DNA of 17,695 nucleotides from Rickettsiales bacterium (GCA_947424995.1 CANDYO010000023.1:1-17695), one strand, 5' to 3'. Counted from the stretch's first letter, positions 1-8,105 are shown. Notes: generated from the letters alone by a model not told the origin. Numbers and translations: made by a program.

Positions 1-957
1 TAGTTTATCTTTTAAAGCTTGTCCATAATACTTAAGTTTTTCAAAATTTTGGTCTGCAATAACTCCATTAAATAGCCCAAGTAAATTTTTATGTCTAAGA
101 AGGACCGTTGTTATTTCTTCATCATATTTCTCTGGTCTAATAAGACTAGGCCGAGCTGTTGAACGATCAACCATTGTTGTGGACGCGGCGGCACTATCCA
201 TTTCGCTGCCAATAGAATCTGAGAGATCAGCACTAAAAGCAGGTCTGGTCACCGATGCGTTACTAGAAGTGGCTACAGCACTATCCATCTCACTGCCAAT
301 AGAATCTGGAATATCAGCACTGAAAGCAGCTCTGTCCACCAGTGCGTTATCAGCAGCAACAGCTTCTTGTTTTATCGAAAAACGGCTTGAAAGACGCTCT
401 AACTGATTCATTAATTTTAGTTGCTCATCTTCACTAATTCCACTTCTGCTTATTCTACTAATTAAATATCTAGACGCATCATGAAATAGAGGAGCATCAT
501 TTGTATTTAAGCTTATACCAATGTTTTGCAATAAATCTGAATTTTGCTCAAATATTTTTTGAGCTTTTCTTGAATATTCTGTGGGATCAATAACATATAG
601 AGTTGGATCTGCTGGCCGATTCAATGCCAAGATTGCACTGCCATTTCCATTTTTAGCAGCAGTTAATATCGGAGCTATTAAGTATTTTCTTACTTCAGCA
701 ATCTCTTCACTATTTGAGAGTAGAGTCAAAAACTTTGGCATAATTTTAGAATCCACGACCCTCAATAACTCTACAAAATCTTGATTATTTAGATTTTTTG
801 CATATTGATTATATAGCGCTGTGTCTAGGTTAGTTTTTATAAAATATAAACAATGAGCTATGCGTTCTTCTTCAGTAGGTTCTACTCGCGCACGACTAGA
901 TCTGCGTGGCTCATAATCACCTATCTTAAAATTTTTCTCCCAATCCCTTTTACTCAT
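1..957 (-). CDS. Hypothetical repeat-containing protein, C-terminus cut by window edge
   Basis: I do not recognise this protein. The minus strand stays open for 319 codons from an ATG at 957 to base 1, and the end lies outside the window. An AGGTGA ribosome-binding site (962-967) precedes the ATG by 4 bases. The N-terminus is charged (MSKRDWEKNFKIGDYEPRRS) with no signal peptide or membrane segment, so a soluble protein is likely. Residues about 30-195 look mostly helical. Residues 201-258 are two tandem 29-residue repeats sharing 20 of 29 residues, each ending in a DSIGSEMDSA-like acidic stretch. A possible degenerate third copy (VDRSTARPS) follows. Repeat orphans of this kind are common among secreted or surface proteins of Rickettsiales, but no secretion signal is visible here. 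It could be a lineage-specific effector or a structural protein. The reading frame is near certain; the function is unknown. Confidence 0.85.
   Translation of the reverse strand, partial: MSKRDWEKNFKIGDYEPRRSSRARVEPTEEERIAHCLYFIKTNLDTALYNQYAKNLNNQDFVELLRVVDSKIMPKFLTLLSNSEEIAEVRKYLIAPILTAAKNGNGSAILALNRPADPTLYVIDPTEYSRKAQKIFEQNSDLLQNIGISLNTNDAPLFHDASRYLISRISRSGISEDEQLKLMNQLERLSSRFSIKQEAVAADNALVDRAAFSADIPDSIGSEMDSAVATSSNASVTRPAFSADLSDSIGSEMDSAAASTTMVDRSTARPSLIRPEKYDEEITTVLLRHKNLLGLFNGVIADQNFEKLKYYGQALKDKL
185..358. repeat. Two-copy 87-bp in-frame tandem repeat
   Basis: Copies at about 185-271 and 272-358 match at roughly 68 of 87 bases by eye. The period equals 29 codons, so the repeat is in frame with the minus-strand gene around it. 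The best-conserved part of each copy holds the bases for SDSIGSEMDSA (as in CACTATCCAT and CTGCCAATAGAATCTG on the plus strand). The ends of the units differ more than the core. Confidence 0.85.
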
Positions 958-986
958 TACGTCACCTATCTTTAACTAAAACATTA

Positions 987-992
987 ATTATA
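987..992 (-). promoter_or_regulatory. Candidate -10 box for the 1-957 gene
   Basis: A perfect TATAAT reads on the minus strand about 30 bases upstream of the ATG at 957. The hexamer 17 bases upstream (ATAGTT) is a poor -35, so the call rests on the -10 and its position. Confidence 0.35.
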
Positions 993-1063
993 TGACTTAA
1001 TTATTAAAAAACTATTAAGTAACCATTTTTATAATTAGACATCTGCGCCTAAAATTAAAAGGC

Positions 1064-2173
1064 TTATCTATCGGTGCTTTGAGGGCTTAAAGAAGTCTTA
1101 TGCTCAATCACTTCTTTCCAGAAGCTAAGACCATTTTTAAGAGCTGGACTCGGAAATTGATTATATAATATAATCATCCCAATATCTTTGGATGGAATAA
1201 AACCAATAAACGAAGTAACTCCTGCAATATAGCCACTATGAAAGATTAAATCATCATTTGGATATTTTTTATTTTTCAAAATACGCCAACCAATACCATA
1301 GTATGAATCTATTCCATCTAATTCACCATTTTTATTCCATCTCTTAATATCATCATTAGCAAGTCTTGGAGCATGGATATAATCTAAAGTTTTTTGAGAA
1401 ATTAGATCTGATCTATAACCAAAGCTAAGTTTATAAATTTCAATCATCCCATTGATAGATGCAAATACACCAGCTGAGGCCGAGGCTGCTTTTGGGTAAA
1501 ACGGAGGAAATGGTAATGCTTTACCTTTTTGATGTGGATAAGCAATTTTAAAGTTTGAATTGATAGGCATAATTTGAATTTCATTGGTTTTAAGGGTTTT
1601 TCTTAAATTTTCCATTACTTGCTGCAAACTTAAGTGACTAGTTGCTAAGGCCTCTTCCACAAGACCAAAAATTATATTGCTATAAAAGTAGCATTTACCG
1701 GGAATGCATTGCGGTTTTTGTAATTGTAGTTTTGCTAATATTTTTTGTCGGCTTAAACCTTGTTCAATTTGAGTGTCTCCTCTAAGGTAATAACCTGTGG
1801 TATGTCCTAAAACATTAGCTAAATTAACCTGATTTTTTAAGCAATTTACTTTAAATTTTTTATCAAAACTTAGTTTGCCATTATCTACTAACAAGGAAAT
1901 TGCAGCAGTAGAAACCGTTTTAGATACTGAAGCTATTGGAAATAAAGTACTCGAAGTAATTGGCCCTGCTTTATCTTTTCTATAGCCAAAAACATTTTCA
2001 TAAATAACTTGTCCTTTATACAAAATAACAATAGCTCCTCCTTGTAACTCACTGTTTTGAGCCTCTATTTTTTCAATAAATTTTTGTAGATTAGCTATAG
2101 GATAATCTGTAGCTTTCGCTGCAGGCGCATACATCATCAAGCTAATAAAAAATCCACTCAAAAATTTATTCAT
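1064..2173 (-). CDS. Exported serine hydrolase, beta-lactamase class C / PBP-like family
   Basis: The 369-residue protein has the motif set of the beta-lactamase (PF00144) superfamily. These are S82-V-S-K85 (SxxK, nucleophile and general base), Y164-S-N166 (YxN) and H312-S-G314 (the KTG-equivalent box). The family-typical LGHTTGYY follows at 122-129, where class C-like enzymes usually read LLTHTSG. The N-terminus (MNKFLSGFFISLMMYAPAAK) looks like a signal peptide with cleavage near residue 21, so it probably acts in the periplasm. The family includes beta-lactamases, DD-peptidases and esterases; HSG rather than KTG points to the esterase/peptidase side more than to a true beta-lactamase. It may trim peptidoglycan or hydrolyse an ester, but the substrate cannot be read from the sequence. 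It is monocistronic and divergent from the oxidoreductase gene at 2401. Confidence 0.85.
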   Translation of the reverse strand: MNKFLSGFFISLMMYAPAAKATDYPIANLQKFIEKIEAQNSELQGGAIVILYKGQVIYENVFGYRKDKAGPITSSTLFPIASVSKTVSTAAISLLVDNGKLSFDKKFKVNCLKNQVNLANVLGHTTGYYLRGDTQIEQGLSRQKILAKLQLQKPQCIPGKCYFYSNIIFGLVEEALATSHLSLQQVMENLRKTLKTNEIQIMPINSNFKIAYPHQKGKALPFPPFYPKAASASAGVFASINGMIEIYKLSFGYRSDLISQKTLDYIHAPRLANDDIKRWNKNGELDGIDSYYGIGWRILKNKKYPNDDLIFHSGYIAGVTSFIGFIPSKDIGMIILYNQFPSPALKNGLSFWKEVIEHKTSLSPQSTDR

Positions 2174-2204
2174 TTTGTTTTCAATCTCAAAAATTTATCA
2201 ATAA

Positions 2205-2218
2205 AACCAATATTGGTT
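2205..2218. promoter_or_regulatory. 14-bp perfect palindrome in the divergent intergenic region
   Basis: AACCAATATTGGTT lies 32 bases upstream of the serine hydrolase start and overlaps a TATAAT on the plus strand (2218-2223). Its position would suit an operator between divergent genes. A palindrome of this length can arise by chance in AT-rich DNA, so the regulatory role is only a suggestion. Confidence 0.25.
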
Positions 2219-2304
2219 ATAATCTAAAAAACTGACAAATAAAATGATTAATTTTAAGTACCTCACCATACCTGCTAGACAGTTTTAATTTATTAAGAAA
2301 AATC

Positions 2305-2332
2305 TTGATTCCTTGGCCAAAAAAGATATATT
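2305..2332 (+). promoter_or_regulatory. Candidate sigma-70 promoter for the 2401 oxidoreductase
   Basis: TTGATT (2305-2310) and TATATT (2327-2332) are separated by 16 bases, which would start transcription about 60 bases before the ATG at 2401. AGGT (2393-2396) is a weak ribosome-binding site 4 bases before the ATG. Confidence 0.4.
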
Positions 2333-2400
2333 AATCACGTGTTAGAGGTTCATAAATTCAAGCCATCTGCTTTGTTAACTTCATAAGCCAATAGGTATTT

Positions 2401-4014
2401 ATGCTTCGTCTAACCGAGATTAAACTTCCACTTGATCACCTTCCTCAGGCAATTACAGAGGCAGTTATATCGCGTCTTGCTATTGACCCTAGTGAATTAA
2501 TTTCTTGCACTATATTTCGTCGTGCACATGATGCTCGTAATAAATCTGCTATTGCATTGATCTATTCAATTGACGTAGAGGTAAAAGACGAAAGTTTAGT
2601 ATTAAAACGTTTCGCTAAAGATGAACGTATACAGCTGACGCCTGATATTGATTACCGCTTCATTGCACAAGCACCAGAAAAACTTTCCATGCGCCCAATA
2701 ATAATCGGCGCAGGACCTTGTGGATTATTTGCAGCGCTGGTTTTAGCACAGATGGGTTTTAAGCCACTTATTCTTGATCGTGGTAAGGTAGTGCGCGAGC
2801 GTACTAAAGATACCTGGAAGCTATGGCGACAATTTGAGCTAGATCCTGAATCTAATGTACAGTATGGCGAAGGCGGTGCTGGCACTTTTTCGGATGGTAA
2901 ACTTTATAGCCAGGTTAAAGATCCACGTCATCTTAGTCGAAAAGTTTTAACTGAGTTCGTGAAAGCAGGAGCGCCATCAGAAATTCTAACTGAAGCGAAA
3001 CCACATATTGGCACCTTCCGTTTAGTAAAAATGGTAGAGAATATGCGTAAAACTATAGAATCACTTGGCGGAGAATATCGTTTTCAAAGCCGAGTGATAG
3101 ACCTTGATATTGAAATAAGCAGCGATGGTACACGCTCTGTACGCGGTGTAGTGCTAGCTGGTGGTGAACATATTGCCTCTGATTATGTTGTGCTCGCTAT
3201 CGGTCACAGCGCACGTGATACTTTCTCTATGTTAAAGGATCGTGACGTCTATATCGAAGCAAAGCCTTTTTCAGTTGGTTTTCGCATTGAACATCCACAA
3301 TCGCTTATCGATACGGCGCGCTTTGGTATTAATGCTGGTAATTCTATCTTAGGTGCAGCAGATTATAAATTAGTCCACCATGCCTCAAATGGGCGTGATG
3401 TGTATAGCTTTTGCATGTGCCCAGGTGGAACAGTAGTAGCTGCTGCATCTGAAGAAGGACATGTTGTTACTAATGGCATGAGCCAATATTCACGTGCTGA
3501 ACGTAATGCTAATGCTGGTATTGTTATCGGCATTACCCCAGATGATTATCCAGGTGGACCATTAGCTGGTATCGCATTTCAGCGTAAATTAGAATCAGCA
3601 GCGTTCATAGCTGGAGGTTCTAGCTATGCTGCTCCTGTGCAGCTTGTAGGTGATTTTATTGCTGGAGTTAAGTCTACTTCATTAGGTAGTGTAATTCCTT
3701 CTTATAAACCTGGTGTAACGCCGACCGATCTTTCTACATGTCTTCCTAGCTACGCCATTACCGCAATTCGCGAGGCTATCCCAGCCTTTGGGCGTCAAGT
3801 GCGTGGCTTTGATATAAAGGATGCGGTATTAACTGGCGTGGAAACACGTACATCTTCCCCCATTCGTATTAAACGTAACGAGACATTTCAAAGCTTGAAT
3901 ACCAAGGGGTTATTTCCCGCTGGTGAAGGCGCAGGTTATGCTGGTGGTATTCTTTCAGCTGGTATAGATGGCATTAAAGTTGCTGAAGCTGTAGCGCAGA
4001 GTATGCTAGATTAA
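2401..4014 (+). CDS. FAD-dependent dehydrogenase, COG2509 type
   Basis: The 537-residue protein has the layout of the uncharacterised COG2509 FAD-dependent dehydrogenases. An N-terminal alpha/beta region (1-97) precedes a Rossmann FAD-binding motif G103-A-G105-P-C-G108, with acidic D126 at the end of the second strand to bind the ribose. GEGGAGTFSDGKL (156-168) and the C-terminal FAD motif GEGAGYAGGI near residue 512 complete the fold. It is probably a soluble cytoplasmic flavoprotein; the substrate is unknown for the whole family. The gene uses many CGT/CGC arginine codons and is visibly richer in GC than its neighbours (32 of 60 bases in 3121-3180, against 19 of 60 in 9241-9300 inside lon), which suggests acquisition from another lineage. 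It stands alone, with its own candidate promoter and a terminator at 4047. Confidence 0.88.
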   Translation: MLRLTEIKLPLDHLPQAITEAVISRLAIDPSELISCTIFRRAHDARNKSAIALIYSIDVEVKDESLVLKRFAKDERIQLTPDIDYRFIAQAPEKLSMRPIIIGAGPCGLFAALVLAQMGFKPLILDRGKVVRERTKDTWKLWRQFELDPESNVQYGEGGAGTFSDGKLYSQVKDPRHLSRKVLTEFVKAGAPSEILTEAKPHIGTFRLVKMVENMRKTIESLGGEYRFQSRVIDLDIEISSDGTRSVRGVVLAGGEHIASDYVVLAIGHSARDTFSMLKDRDVYIEAKPFSVGFRIEHPQSLIDTARFGINAGNSILGAADYKLVHHASNGRDVYSFCMCPGGTVVAAASEEGHVVTNGMSQYSRAERNANAGIVIGITPDDYPGGPLAGIAFQRKLESAAFIAGGSSYAAPVQLVGDFIAGVKSTSLGSVIPSYKPGVTPTDLSTCLPSYAITAIREAIPAFGRQVRGFDIKDAVLTGVETRTSSPIRIKRNETFQSLNTKGLFPAGEGAGYAGGILSAGIDGIKVAEAVAQSMLD

Positions 4015-4046
4015 TTATTGTGCAAGTATGCGAGATTCAGCTTAGT

Positions 4047-4071
4047 AAAAGCCAATCTTCGATTGGCTTTT
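4047..4071. terminator. Bidirectional hairpin terminator between convergent genes
   Basis: AAAAGCCAATC and GATTGGCTTTT form a perfect 11-bp stem around a TTC loop. With A and T runs at both ends it can end transcription both of the oxidoreductase gene (plus) and of the acetyl-CoA synthetase gene (minus, ending at 4099). Confidence 0.8.
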
Positions 4072-4098
4072 ATTAAACTTTATGCCGTGTATTGAGGA

Positions 4099-5952
4099 TT
4101 ATTTTCTTCCAACAATCAGCTCTTGTACCACTTCTGGATTCATTAAAGTAGAGATATCACCAAAATTATCGATCTCTCCGGACGCAACTTTACGTAAAAC
4201 TCTTCGCATAACTTTACCAGATCTAGTTTTAGGCAATTGATTGGTCCATTGAATTTTGTCAATGGTTGCTATTGCTCCAATTGATTTACGCACAGATTCG
4301 ATTAATGTTTTTTCAAGCTCAGGGCTAGGGTGATATTTATTCTTAAGTACCACATAGGCATAAATCCCCTCTCCTTTAATGGGATGTGGAAAAGCAACTA
4401 TTGCAGATTCAGCAACTTGCTCTACATTTTCAAGCGCTGCTTCAATTTCAGCGCTACCAATTCGATGCCCTGAAACCTTTAGTACATCATCTATTCTACC
4501 AGTTATCCAGTAATAACCATCCTCATCTTTGAATGCTCCGTCACCACTATTATAATGCCCTGAAAATTCACTAAAATAGGTACTTAGGAAACGAGTATGA
4601 TCATTATATATATCACGTAACATTCCGGGCCAAGCCTCTTTTATTGTTAAAGCGTTATCACCAAGAATTTCCGGCACAATTCCATAAAAAGGTAAAATAG
4701 CTGAGCCAGGCTTTAGCTTAGTAACGTTTGGCAAAGGAGTAATCATCACTCCACCAGTTTCAGTTTGCCACCAAGTATCAGCAATATGACATTTACCTTT
4801 ACCAACAACCAGATCAAACCACTGCCAGGTTTTAGGATCAATCGACTCACCAACGCTACCTAAAATTCTTAAAGAAGATAAATCTCTAGCTAAAATTAAT
4901 TCATCACCATAGCGAATTAGAGATCTTAAGGCTGTTGGTGCTGTATAAAATATCGTAACTTTATATTGTTCAATAATTTGCCAATAACGATCAACTTCTG
5001 GCCAAGTTGGAACTCCTTCAAACATCAAAGTAGTGGCGCCATTGCAAAGTGGTCCATAAATTACATATGAATGACCGGTAATCCAACCAACATCGGCTGT
5101 TGACCAATATACGTCGTCTTCCTCTAGGTCGAAAATATGAGCGTGGGTCATTGAAGCATAAAGTAAATAACCAGCGCTAGTATGGACAATTCCTTTGGGT
5201 TTACCTGTTGATCCAGAAGTATATAAAATGAATAGAGGATCTTCCGCGTTCATCTCAGTGGGCGGACATATATCACTCGCTTGGTTTATTAGATGGTTGT
5301 AATCTAAGTGATTTTCGATTTTAGAATTAAAATTATTAACCATAATAACTTTATCTACTGGAGCTTGTATTAACGCGGCACCTACATTTTCTTTAAAGCT
5401 ATTTATTTTACCGCCACGCTTCCCCTCGTCTACCGTTATCAGTAATTTTGGCTGACAATCATGAATCCTATCAGCTAAAGCTTGCGCTGAAAAGCCAGCA
5501 AAAACTACTGAATGAACCGCGCCAATTCTTGCGCAGGCAAGCATGGCAACTGCAGCTTCAGGAATCATCGGTAAATAAATTACCACTGTATCTCCTTTAT
5601 TGATACCTAGTGTTTTTAAGGCATTAGCGAAACGGCAAACTTGATTATGAAGTTCAGTATAACTAAGCGTTCTCGATTTATTTAATTCATCCCCTTGCCA
5701 AATAATTGCTAGTTTATCACCTCTGGTTGCTAAATGACGATCTAAGCAATTATATGAGACATTGAGCATTCCATCTTCAAACCAACGAATATGATGATCC
5801 TTTAGATCAAAACTTACCGATTTAACCTGGCTAAAAGACTTAAACCACGATAAGCGCCTAGCTTCTTCTGCCCAGAATTTATCTGGTTCTGTTATAGATA
5901 GGTTATAGTTTAGTTGATATTCAGCTAATGTTTTTGCTTTATCTATTGGCAT
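4099..5952 (-). CDS. acsA: Acetyl-CoA synthetase (AMP-forming)
   Basis: The enzyme activates acetate with ATP and CoA to acetyl-CoA through an acetyl-AMP intermediate, in the cytoplasm. The 617 residues carry the adenylate-forming P-loop YTSGSTGKPKG (244-254), the acetate-pocket motif DTWWQTETGG (392-401) and the hinge region TGRIDDVLKVSGHRIG (484-499). The C-terminal PKTRSGK (574-580) includes K580, equivalent to the catalytic lysine that Pat-type acetyltransferases modify in other bacteria. Tryptophan in TWWQTE favours acetate over longer acids. It is about 35 residues shorter than the E. coli enzyme as I remember it; the losses fall around 205-225 and 426-441, outside the core motifs. GGGAGC (5961-5966) is a good ribosome-binding site. 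The product can feed the citrate synthase encoded at 14074. A propionyl-CoA synthetase is a less likely alternative. Confidence 0.95.
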   Translation of the reverse strand: MPIDKAKTLAEYQLNYNLSITEPDKFWAEEARRLSWFKSFSQVKSVSFDLKDHHIRWFEDGMLNVSYNCLDRHLATRGDKLAIIWQGDELNKSRTLSYTELHNQVCRFANALKTLGINKGDTVVIYLPMIPEAAVAMLACARIGAVHSVVFAGFSAQALADRIHDCQPKLLITVDEGKRGGKINSFKENVGAALIQAPVDKVIMVNNFNSKIENHLDYNHLINQASDICPPTEMNAEDPLFILYTSGSTGKPKGIVHTSAGYLLYASMTHAHIFDLEEDDVYWSTADVGWITGHSYVIYGPLCNGATTLMFEGVPTWPEVDRYWQIIEQYKVTIFYTAPTALRSLIRYGDELILARDLSSLRILGSVGESIDPKTWQWFDLVVGKGKCHIADTWWQTETGGVMITPLPNVTKLKPGSAILPFYGIVPEILGDNALTIKEAWPGMLRDIYNDHTRFLSTYFSEFSGHYNSGDGAFKDEDGYYWITGRIDDVLKVSGHRIGSAEIEAALENVEQVAESAIVAFPHPIKGEGIYAYVVLKNKYHPSPELEKTLIESVRKSIGAIATIDKIQWTNQLPKTRSGKVMRRVLRKVASGEIDNFGDISTLMNPEVVQELIVGRK

Positions 5953-5975
5953 ATAGTTTTGCTCCCTTTAATTGA

Positions 5976-6006
5976 ATTATACTATATAAAATACAGCTAA
6001 AAACAA
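5976..6006 (-). promoter_or_regulatory. Candidate promoter for acsA
   Basis: On the minus strand a perfect TATAAT (5981-5976) lies about 24 bases before the ATG at 5952. TTGTTT (6006-6001) is a possible -35, although the 19-base spacing is longer than ideal. It would let acsA be transcribed apart from the upstream rph unit. Confidence 0.4.
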
Positions 6007-6033
6007 AGATAAAATCAACTAATAAACTACTTT

Positions 6034-6648
6034 TTATACTGATGGATCATCAGGATGAAGGTTTCTAATAATGGTAGAAGAGTCTTGACCTGTTAAAACT
6101 ATATCAACCTCTTGGTTTGTCCATGCCTTAAGAAATTCAATGAAACTAGAGGTTTTTTCAGGACATGGGGTTATAATAGTATGAGTGTAGCATTGCCCTT
6201 TGATAGCTAATTCTTCAAGAAATTTTTGCTGCAAACCTTGAAAAGCTTTAGGAAACTTTTCTTTATAATAATTTACTTGAGTTAAATAGGAAAAACCTTC
6301 ATAACATGATAATTCGATATGTTCTTTTTCAAATTTAAAAGCAAATTCATGCGATTCAAGTAGAGCTTGTCTATATTGTTTATCATGCTCAATAATATAT
6401 TCTTGTGAAGCATCAATGGGGAAGTCAGCTAAAGGCTGATTGCCATACCAATAATTAGCTTTTTCATTTACATACTCATAGGTAGTTTGTTTATGGCTAA
6501 ACAAATAAAATAATTGCATATAAATAGGGTTAGGATATTCGGTGCATTTGGGAGGAATTACTTTTTTAAGAGGCTCCGGAGTTATTACTCCTGAAGCCTC
6601 ATCTTTAATTTTGTTTATAGCATATTGTTGTGCACGCCGATTAACCAT
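6034..6648 (-). CDS. Hypothetical protein translationally coupled to rph
   Basis: I do not recognise this 204-residue protein. Its ATG (6648-6646) directly follows the rph stop codon (6651-6649), reading TAAATG, so it almost certainly shares the rph transcript and is translated by ribosomes ending rph. The only ribosome-binding site candidate is a weak AGGCGA inside the end of rph. The sequence has no signal peptide or membrane segment. It is rich in aromatic and charged residues (for example YEYVNEKANYWYGNQ, 57-71), looks mostly helical in the middle, and ends in SSTIIRNLHPDDPSV. In related genomes the gene after rph often encodes RdgB, HrcA or GrpE; this protein resembles none of these. The codon pattern is like that of its neighbours. 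The frame is secure; the function is unknown. Confidence 0.8.
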   Translation of the reverse strand: MVNRRAQQYAINKIKDEASGVITPEPLKKVIPPKCTEYPNPIYMQLFYLFSHKQTTYEYVNEKANYWYGNQPLADFPIDASQEYIIEHDKQYRQALLESHEFAFKFEKEHIELSCYEGFSYLTQVNYYKEKFPKAFQGLQQKFLEELAIKGQCYTHTIITPCPEKTSSFIEFLKAWTNQEVDIVLTGQDSSTIIRNLHPDDPSV

Positions 6649-7368
6649 TTATTCGCCTAAAGCTTGTTTTTGAATCTCAAAAAGTTGGTTAGCGCCTTCT
6701 TTAGCTAATTTGAGCATCGCAAAAAGCTGCTCCTCTGAGAATGAATTTTTCTCTGCAGTCCCCTGCACTTCTATCAGTTGTCCTTGGCTATTAATTACAA
6801 AATTAGCATCCACATCAGCACTACTGTCTTCCTTATAATCTACATCTAAAAGAATATTTCCACCAATAATACCGCAAGAAACAGCTGCCACAGCATTAGT
6901 TAATGGTGCGCGATGAAAAATCTTTTTCTCAACCAATGTTTGCAACGCTAGATTTAAAGCAACATAACCACCAGTAATCGCAGCTGTACGAGTGCCACCA
7001 TCAGCTTGCAACACATCACAATCGATTAAAACCTGCCTATCGCCTAAGGCTTTTAAGTTAACTACTGATCTTAACGAGCGTGAAATTAAACGCTGAATTT
7101 CATGAGTACGCCCTGATGCTTTTCCTTGAGTAACTTCTCTTCTAACTCTAGATTCCGTTGATCTTGGCAATAGTGAATATTCCGCGGTTACCCAACCACC
7201 TTGATTTTTTCCCTTTAAGAAAGGCGGCAAATTTTCTTCCACACTTGCAGTGCATAGTACATGGGTATCGCCAAATTTGATTAAACAAGAACCTTCCGCA
7301 TATTTATTTACATTAGTTTCAATGGAAATGTTTCTTAAGGTATTATTGGCTCTTTTAGCAAATCTCAT
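6649..7368 (-). CDS. rph: Ribonuclease PH
   Basis: RNase PH is a phosphate-dependent 3'-to-5' exonuclease that trims the 3' ends of tRNA precursors, as a hexameric ring in the cytoplasm. The 239-residue length is typical. Visible signatures are FGDTHVLCTASVE (32-44), GWVTAEYSLLPRST (58-71), the phosphate-site arginine in SGRTHEIQRLI (85-95), QADGGTRTAAITG (121-133) and the acidic active-site stretch LDVDYKEDSSADVD (174-187). These match the complete family pattern with no loss. The start MRFAKRANNTLR fits the usual N-terminus, although only a weak AAAGAGAAAG ribosome-binding site precedes it. It is first in a unit with the protein at 6034-6648. Confidence 0.96.
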   Translation of the reverse strand: MRFAKRANNTLRNISIETNVNKYAEGSCLIKFGDTHVLCTASVEENLPPFLKGKNQGGWVTAEYSLLPRSTESRVRREVTQGKASGRTHEIQRLISRSLRSVVNLKALGDRQVLIDCDVLQADGGTRTAAITGGYVALNLALQTLVEKKIFHRAPLTNAVAAVSCGIIGGNILLDVDYKEDSSADVDANFVINSQGQLIEVQGTAEKNSFSEEQLFAMLKLAKEGANQLFEIQKQALGE

Positions 7369-7402
7369 AATTAGCTTTCTCTTTAAGTTATTTTAAAATG
7401 GA

Positions 7403-7431
7403 GTATTAGCTCAATTTAACTGGCTTGTCAA
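7403..7431 (-). promoter_or_regulatory. Candidate sigma-70 promoter for rph
   Basis: On the minus strand a perfect TTGACA -35 (7431-7426) is followed after 17 bases by TAATAC, or after 18 by AATACT, as the -10. The ATG of rph is at 7368, about 35 bases below the -10. Confidence 0.55.
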
Positions 7432-7505
7432 TTAGCTTAAGATCATGATGTTAAACTTTACTACAAACCTAAATTATTAATTTTTATTTACAATTGAAAA
7501 ATTTA

Positions 7506-7514
7506 TGCTACAAT
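7506..7514 (+). promoter_or_regulatory. Candidate extended -10 promoter for the 7552 gene
   Basis: TGCTACAAT has the TGn extension plus a good -10 (TACAAT, 7509-7514), 37 bases before the ATG. No convincing -35 is visible, as expected for an extended -10 promoter. AGGAA (7543-7547) is the ribosome-binding site. Confidence 0.45.
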
Positions 7515-7551
7515 AAGTAAAATTTTATTAACTCAATAACACAGGAATTGC

Positions 7552-8055
7552 ATGACAAATAAACAAAAAAAAACTCTTAATAAGATGGCTGAAGCTGTTA
7601 TTAACAATGATCTAAAAATGGCAAAAAAAATAGTATTAGATTTAGATTCCACCTCAAATATGCTTGGCATTAAAAATCTAAATAAATTATCCGATACAAA
7701 TCAATTTGGCGAACCATATTATTTAATTGCAAAAAGATTAGGATATGATGAGCTATCTGAGTATTTATATCAACATACTTCAGAAAATTTGATTAATAAA
7801 GAATATTTAACTTCGCCAGTGCAAGTTTTATATAATCTGGTTCATGTAGCAAAAAATCATGAAGCTGCCGTACATAAAGCTTTAGAAGAATACGCACTTA
7901 ACCCACTTCTAGCAAAATTATTAATACCAATAGCTCTGGAAAATTTTAATAAAGCTTCCATATCAATAGTAGATATGGACCCTAAATGGAAAAGCGCTTT
8001 TAATACTCACAGGCCACGTACTTCGATTTTTCGCCAATTATCGACTATTATTTAA
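7552..8055 (+). CDS. N-terminal part of a frameshifted orphan gene, ankyrin-like
   Basis: The frame encodes 167 residues, but only about the first 152 look native. The tail after 8007 (HRPRTSIFRQLSTII) appears to be out-of-frame read-through to a stop at 8053. Residues 12-29 (MAEAVINNDLKMAKKIVL) and 53-75 (GEPYYLIAKRLGYDELSEYL) resemble two divergent ankyrin repeats, in the pattern G-x-x-x-x-x-x-A-x-x-x-G-x-x-E. Ankyrin repeats bind proteins and are common in Rickettsiales effectors, but this match is by eye only. No signal peptide or membrane segment is visible. With the reading frame restored it continues into 8010-8693 as one protein of about 379 residues. It is divergent from rph and has its own candidate promoter and an AGGAA ribosome-binding site. 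Confidence 0.6.
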   Translation: MTNKQKKTLNKMAEAVINNDLKMAKKIVLDLDSTSNMLGIKNLNKLSDTNQFGEPYYLIAKRLGYDELSEYLYQHTSENLINKEYLTSPVQVLYNLVHVAKNHEAAVHKALEEYALNPLLAKLLIPIALENFNKASISIVDMDPKWKSAFNTHRPRTSIFRQLSTII

Positions 8056-8105
8056 GAAACGAACCAATCCCAAGCCATATTTTACAAGCAACTATTGATG
8101 CTGCC

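Noticed and set aside
179..406. Plus-strand open frame of 75 codons across the tandem repeat
   Set aside because: It is antisense to the long minus-strand gene at 1-957; its internal repetition only mirrors the 87-base repeat, and it has no ribosome-binding site.
8004..8053. Programmed -1 ribosomal frameshift in the 7552-8693 gene
   Set aside because: No X-XXY-YYZ slippery heptamer in the zero frame was found in the overlap, so a two-base indel explains the data better.
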